Source: Candidatus Goldiibacteriota bacterium (GTDB lineage Bacteria > Oederibacteriota > PGYV01 > DSYL01). From it: a stretch of 8,416 nucleotides of DNA. A program made the position numbers and the translations under genes. Below the pieces are notes generated by a model that was given only the letters and a program-made list of their open reading frames with translations, did no database searches and was not told the origin of the DNA. The DNA lies in assembly GCA_026418955.1 (NCBI GenBank), contig JAOAAI010000033.1, positions 1 through 8,416 of the forward strand, in the 5' to 3' direction. Positions 5,509 through 8,416 of this stretch are shown here, piece after piece (the stretch's first letter is position 1; the number at the start of each line of letters is the position of its first letter).

Positions 5509-7773
5509 ATGTTAAAAAATACATTTTACATTTTTTTTATAATAAAAACTTTACTACTTTCATTGTTTTTAAATTCATCTTTTGCATCGAACGAGGCCTG
5601 CTGGTATAAAGTAAAGGATTCAGACGTACAAATCATGATGCAATGTTATTTTGTTAAAAAAGATGAATTGAATCATACGGAGAAAATAATAAAAATTGAT
5701 GATGAATGCGAAATATTATGGGAAGGTAATGTAATTTTTCATAATGGTAAAAAGGTTGCTCATGGTGAAGGATTTCTCACTTTTATAGATAAACAAGGTA
5801 ATCGCTCAAAAAAAATCTCATCAAAATTTAAAAATGGGAAATTGATTAGCGATATAGATTTCATAGAAATTTGGCCACGTATCGAAATATCTAAACCATC
5901 AAAAGAATTAGCAGATAATAATAAAGGTTATGTTGAACTGTCAATGCAAAACAATCAATATTTTATCGGATGGGTCACTTATGATGATAGTGATAAAATA
6001 AGGATAAAATCACTTGATAAAGGTGTGTTATTTATTGCTGATTTTATTTATTACGATGGAGAGTTTTTAAATAATGCTGCAAATGGAAAAGGCTATGCTT
6101 GCATTGGCATACAATCCGAAAAACCAATAAAAAGTTTATACAATGACGGAGAATGCCCTTTTCCTGCAACTTTTTTTAGTGGTATTTGGAAAGCAGGTCT
6201 GTTTTATAAAGGTTATAGCAGGTTCTTAAATGAAGATGGGAGTTATTATGAAGGCGATTTTGAAAATGGTTCATTACATGGGTATGGAAAATATGTATGG
6301 GCAGATGGAAGCTATTATGAGGGAAACTTTAATAGAAATATGAGAGAAGGGTTAGGATTTTATAAATACCCTGATGGCAGTGTCTACAATGGTGAATGGA
6401 AAGAAAATCTTAAAAATGGTTATGGTGAACTTATAGTACAAAGTGAGCCAGGGTTTATTTACAAAGGTGATTTTTTAGAAGGAAAATTTCACGGTGAAGG
6501 TATAATAGAATTTTCTGATGGTATGGTATATGTAGGTAATTTTTTTGAAAATAATCCACATGGTGAAGGTTATATATATTTTGATGAGACAAATGTTTAT
6601 GTTGCTGTTTTTGAAAATGGTGAACTTATCAGATTAGAGTCAACTAATGAAAATAAAGTTTCACCTTATGCTTTTAATATAATAACGTCAGCTTACGCAT
6701 CAAATAAACAACTTGCTTTTTTAAATAATGTGAAATCACGTATAAAAAATGCATTTAATCAAGCAAAAAAATGGGTTTATGAAAACAAAGAACATCTTAT
6801 TAATGCTGGAAAAGGATGTATTGCTGGTGCAGCTGGAGGGGCTATATCTGGTGCAGCAGGAGGGGCAGTTGGAGGGGCAATAGCGGGTTCAATTGTTCCA
6901 GGTGCTGGTACTGCAGCAGGGGCTGCTGCTGGAGCAATAAGTGGAGCAACATTTGGAGCGGTAAGTGGATGTTTTGATAAGGCTATAGATGCTTTTAATT
7001 ATTCACAACAGCATGATGGAAAATATGATTTTGCTCAAATGCAAAAGGTTTTTTTAAATGAGACACTAAATTTGGAAAATTTTTTATGGGGTGCAACTGG
7101 TGGTGTAGGTAAAATTGCAGGTCCAATGATTAAAGCAAGTGTTAAATCATATCGAAGCGTACAAAAAGTAATTGAAATTCAAAAAGGAATAAAACACTTT
7201 GTAAGGGAAATGCCTGTTGTAAAACAAACATTAAAAATAACAGAAAAAATATCAGCTAAAAGCAATGAATTAAAAAATCGAACACTGAAACAACTTGAAA
7301 AATTCAAGAAAAAAATAGAAAATGTTACAAAAAAAGGTGGTAAATCAACAAGAACACGAATCACAAAGGCTGAACAAGAATTTTTGAAAAACACAAAAGT
7401 AAGCAGTCCAAGAAAAGTAGTATCAGAAAGTAACGTTAATGTTATGACAAAACCAAAAAACCAGATTAATCCAAACCAAAAAACAACCAGAGTAGAACAG
7501 GGAAAAAGGGTTAAGAAGACAAATTGTCAATTAATGAGGGAAGGACATCCTCCAGTATGTAAAGATGGGAGCATAATTGAATTGCATCATTTAAAACAGC
7601 AAGATGTAATCACTAAAGGAATTGGGACATTAGTAGAATTATGTGGTAGTGAACATAAACAGTATTATGATTTGTTACATCAAAGAGAATCTATAAGTGA
7701 TATAGAACGCGAAAATCTTAATAGATATAGAAGTGCTCATTGGAAAGCAAGGGCAAAAGAAATATGTAAATAA
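5509..7773 (+). CDS. Putative polymorphic toxin: signal peptide, MORN repeats, glycine zipper, C-terminal LHH (HNH/Endo VII) nuclease
   Basis: This protein has 754 aa. The ATG at 5509 (AGGA 5 nt upstream, GGAG further back) opens a signal peptide cut near S24-F-A26; an in-frame TTG 8 codons upstream is less likely. Degenerate MORN-like units occur from about residue 70 (for example 181-196 and 223-244), then five clear MORN repeats at 246-268, 269-291, 292-316, 317-339 and 340-362, with Y-x-G-x-F/W and G-x-G positions. Residues 434-488 form a Gly/Ala zipper flanked by C437 and C488, typical of membrane-inserting segments. A Lys-rich linker (about 550-670) leads to a C-terminal LHH domain: E691-L-H693-H694, E715-H716, LLH (722-724) and SAHWKARA (742-749). 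That domain belongs to the HNH/Endo VII superfamily and is predicted to cut nucleic acid. The SUKH gene 8 nt downstream is the expected immunity partner. The nuclease activity and target cell are inferred. Confidence 0.86.
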   Translation: MLKNTFYIFFIIKTLLLSLFLNSSFASNEACWYKVKDSDVQIMMQCYFVKKDELNHTEKIIKIDDECEILWEGNVIFHNGKKVAHGEGFLTFIDKQGNRSKKISSKFKNGKLISDIDFIEIWPRIEISKPSKELADNNKGYVELSMQNNQYFIGWVTYDDSDKIRIKSLDKGVLFIADFIYYDGEFLNNAANGKGYACIGIQSEKPIKSLYNDGECPFPATFFSGIWKAGLFYKGYSRFLNEDGSYYEGDFENGSLHGYGKYVWADGSYYEGNFNRNMREGLGFYKYPDGSVYNGEWKENLKNGYGELIVQSEPGFIYKGDFLEGKFHGEGIIEFSDGMVYVGNFFENNPHGEGYIYFDETNVYVAVFENGELIRLESTNENKVSPYAFNIITSAYASNKQLAFLNNVKSRIKNAFNQAKKWVYENKEHLINAGKGCIAGAAGGAISGAAGGAVGGAIAGSIVPGAGTAAGAAAGAISGATFGAVSGCFDKAIDAFNYSQQHDGKYDFAQMQKVFLNETLNLENFLWGATGGVGKIAGPMIKASVKSYRSVQKVIEIQKGIKHFVREMPVVKQTLKITEKISAKSNELKNRTLKQLEKFKKKIENVTKKGGKSTRTRITKAEQEFLKNTKVSSPRKVVSESNVNVMTKPKNQINPNQKTTRVEQGKRVKKTNCQLMREGHPPVCKDGSIIELHHLKQQDVITKGIGTLVELCGSEHKQYYDLLHQRESISDIERENLNRYRSAHWKARAKEICK
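6244..6594 (+). repeat. Block of five tandem MORN repeats within the toxin gene
   Basis: Residues 246-362 of the toxin comprise five units of about 23 aa beginning YYEGDF, YYEGNF, VYNGEW, IYKGDF and VYVGNF, most with HGxG or NGxG and a DG turn near the end. The third unit is two residues longer. At the nucleotide level the copies have diverged, so this is an old repeat array rather than a recent duplication. MORN repeats form extended beta-hairpin stacks that can bind lipids or proteins. Confidence 0.85.
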
Positions 7774-7781
7774 TTGATTTT

Positions 7782-8222
7782 ATGATTGATAAAAAAATAA
7801 AGAAAAAAATTTTACTCAAAAGAATAATTGAAGAAATAGATGATAAAGACATTGATATTATAGAAAAAAAACTAAATGTTAAATTACATCCTGATTACAG
7901 ATGGATAATTAAAAATCTTGGGATGATATGGGAATCAGATGAAAAAAATGAAGAAGTAATTTTAGAATTATTAGGAGCACCAATAGATGAAGATGTAATG
8001 AATATTATAAATGTAAATAAATATTGGCAAAAAAAACAAAAGCTCCCTGAAAATTGGATGATCATTTCTATTAATAATAAATATCATAATATTTTAGTTT
8101 TAGATAATAATACGGGAGAAATTTACGAATTTAATTTTGATTCTTTTAAAAATGAACGTAAACTATTTAATTCATTAAATGATTTATTAAAAGATATTTA
8201 TTTTTGTTCAAAGCAAAAATAA
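7782..8222 (+). CDS. SUKH (SMI1/KNR4) family protein, probable immunity protein of the upstream nuclease toxin
   Basis: This protein has 146 aa with no signal peptide, so it is cytoplasmic. SUKH-type features are the N-terminal IIEKKLNVKLHPDYRWIIKNLG (residues 26-47), a central LELLG (61-65), LPENWMIIS (88-96) and LDNNTGEIYEF (107-117). They correspond to the family pattern of LP-x-DY, a hydrophobic strand, LP-x-N, and GEVYEW. The length is normal for the family. The ATG at 7782 lies 8 nt after the toxin TAA and has no Shine-Dalgarno sequence, so translation probably depends on coupling to the toxin gene. SUKH proteins are common immunity proteins for polymorphic nuclease toxins, including HNH/Endo VII types. 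Here it would bind and block the LHH domain. The gene is strikingly AT- and Lys/Asn/Ile-rich, which suggests recent acquisition. Confidence 0.85.
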   Translation: MIDKKIKKKILLKRIIEEIDDKDIDIIEKKLNVKLHPDYRWIIKNLGMIWESDEKNEEVILELLGAPIDEDVMNIINVNKYWQKKQKLPENWMIISINNKYHNILVLDNNTGEIYEFNFDSFKNERKLFNSLNDLLKDIYFCSKQK

Positions 8223-8238
8223 AATGAGTTTGTCAACA

Positions 8239-8289
8239 TTTTAGTTGAAATTTCCCGTATCCCCGATGTTATACTATTTTTAGTTGAAA
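8239..8289 (+). repeat. 12-bp direct repeat TTTTAGTTGAAA, two copies
   Basis: Exact copies lie at 8239-8250 and 8278-8289, with a 39-bp period. The first copy also forms part of a TCAAC-ATTTTA-GTTGA stem (8233-8248). Spaced copies like this would be transposase-binding sites if the region is an insertion-sequence end. Confidence 0.75.
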
Positions 8290-8320
8290 CTTGAACCGTG
8301 GCTCCCCTGTGGAATATGAG

Positions 8321-8333
8321 CTATTGTCAATAG
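8321..8333. repeat. Short inverted repeat near the right edge
   Basis: CTATT-GTC-AATAG is a 5-bp stem with a 3-nt loop. It is weak and lacks a following T-run close enough for a terminator on the plus strand. It may be part of the insertion-sequence end or chance. Confidence 0.35.
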
Positions 8334-8416
8334 TTGTGTTTAACTTTTTTTCCAACATACCCCTTATCTCCACATCTATTATGCAACCATTATTGTTTTA
8401 TCGACCATCTCACCAT

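Larger units (their letters stand above)
8231..8416. mobile_element. Probable terminus of an IS21-family insertion sequence, truncated by the contig edge
   Basis: Starting 8 bp after the immunity gene stop, the sequence opens with TGTCAACA and carries two spaced copies of TTTTAGTTGAAA. Read on the minus strand it gives GGTTCAAGTTTCAACT and then AATTTCAACTAAAATG before ending TGTTGACA. From memory, IS21-family ends carry several such repeats beyond the istB gene and have TG/CA termini, so this would be the istB-side end. No transposase frame is visible in the 186 bp available. The jump to higher GC after about 8250 and a contig break inside a repeated element both fit. The family call rests on recall, without alignment. 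Confidence 0.4.

Noticed and set aside
6244..6594. CRISPR-like or recent DNA tandem repeat
   Set aside because: The repetition is at the protein level (MORN units). The DNA copies are diverged and there are no spacers.
7179..7394. Minus-strand Phe-rich open frame of 71 codons
   Set aside because: It is the complement of the Lys-rich linker of the toxin, where AAA/GAA codons read as Phe/Ser on the other strand.
8223..8416. Start of another gene or a transposase fragment at the right edge
   Set aside because: All minus-strand ATG frames stop within a few codons, and no plus-strand frame has a ribosome binding site or recognisable product.
20..8416. tRNA, rRNA, riboswitch or CRISPR array
   Set aside because: I saw no cloverleaf-like sequence, conserved rRNA segments, riboswitch cores or regularly spaced DNA repeats in the window.

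Overview
This 8.4 kb, AT-rich window looks like one contig from a Gram-negative bacterium. It encodes a lipoprotein with an OmpA-like peptidoglycan-binding domain, several Sec signal peptides, and many strong AAGGAGG-type ribosome binding sites. I cannot name the lineage from sequence alone; the style of the membrane-protein operon would fit an environmental Nitrospirota- or Desulfobacterota-like genome, but that is a weak guess. The first 19 bases match the Nextera/Tn5 mosaic-end adapter, so the left edge is a library artefact rather than genome.

Left half (about 20-4212, all on the minus strand, transcribed right to left): a compact operon of six genes. In order of transcription they are a 59-aa two-helix membrane peptide with a GTG start (4033-4212), an exported von Willebrand factor A (vWA) protein with a complete MIDAS metal site (3203-3883), a six-helix membrane protein (2138-3199), an N-terminally anchored protein with an ADGPIPIGD hydrophobic hairpin (1108-2109), an exported protein with KYGDD-type helical repeats and a C-terminal membrane anchor (212-1084), and the start of another single-pass membrane protein that runs into the adapter (20-140). 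Apart from the vWA domain I recognise no named family. Together they look like an undescribed envelope-associated complex.

Middle (4213-4540): a divergent intergenic region with a 9-bp perfect inverted repeat and two TTGACA boxes.

Right half (4541-8222, plus strand), visibly lower in GC: an OmpA-domain lipoprotein, then a 754-aa protein that I read as a polymorphic toxin. It has a signal peptide, MORN repeats, a glycine-zipper membrane segment, a Lys-rich linker and a C-terminal LHH-type HNH/Endo VII nuclease. It is followed after 8 nt by a 146-aa SUKH (SMI1/KNR4) family protein, the expected immunity partner. No T6SS, CDI, Esx or Rhs marker is present in the window, so how the toxin would be delivered is open.

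Right end (8231-8416): non-coding sequence with spaced TTTTAGTTGAAA repeats and a TGTCAACA start, resembling the terminus of an IS21-family element. The contig ends inside it.
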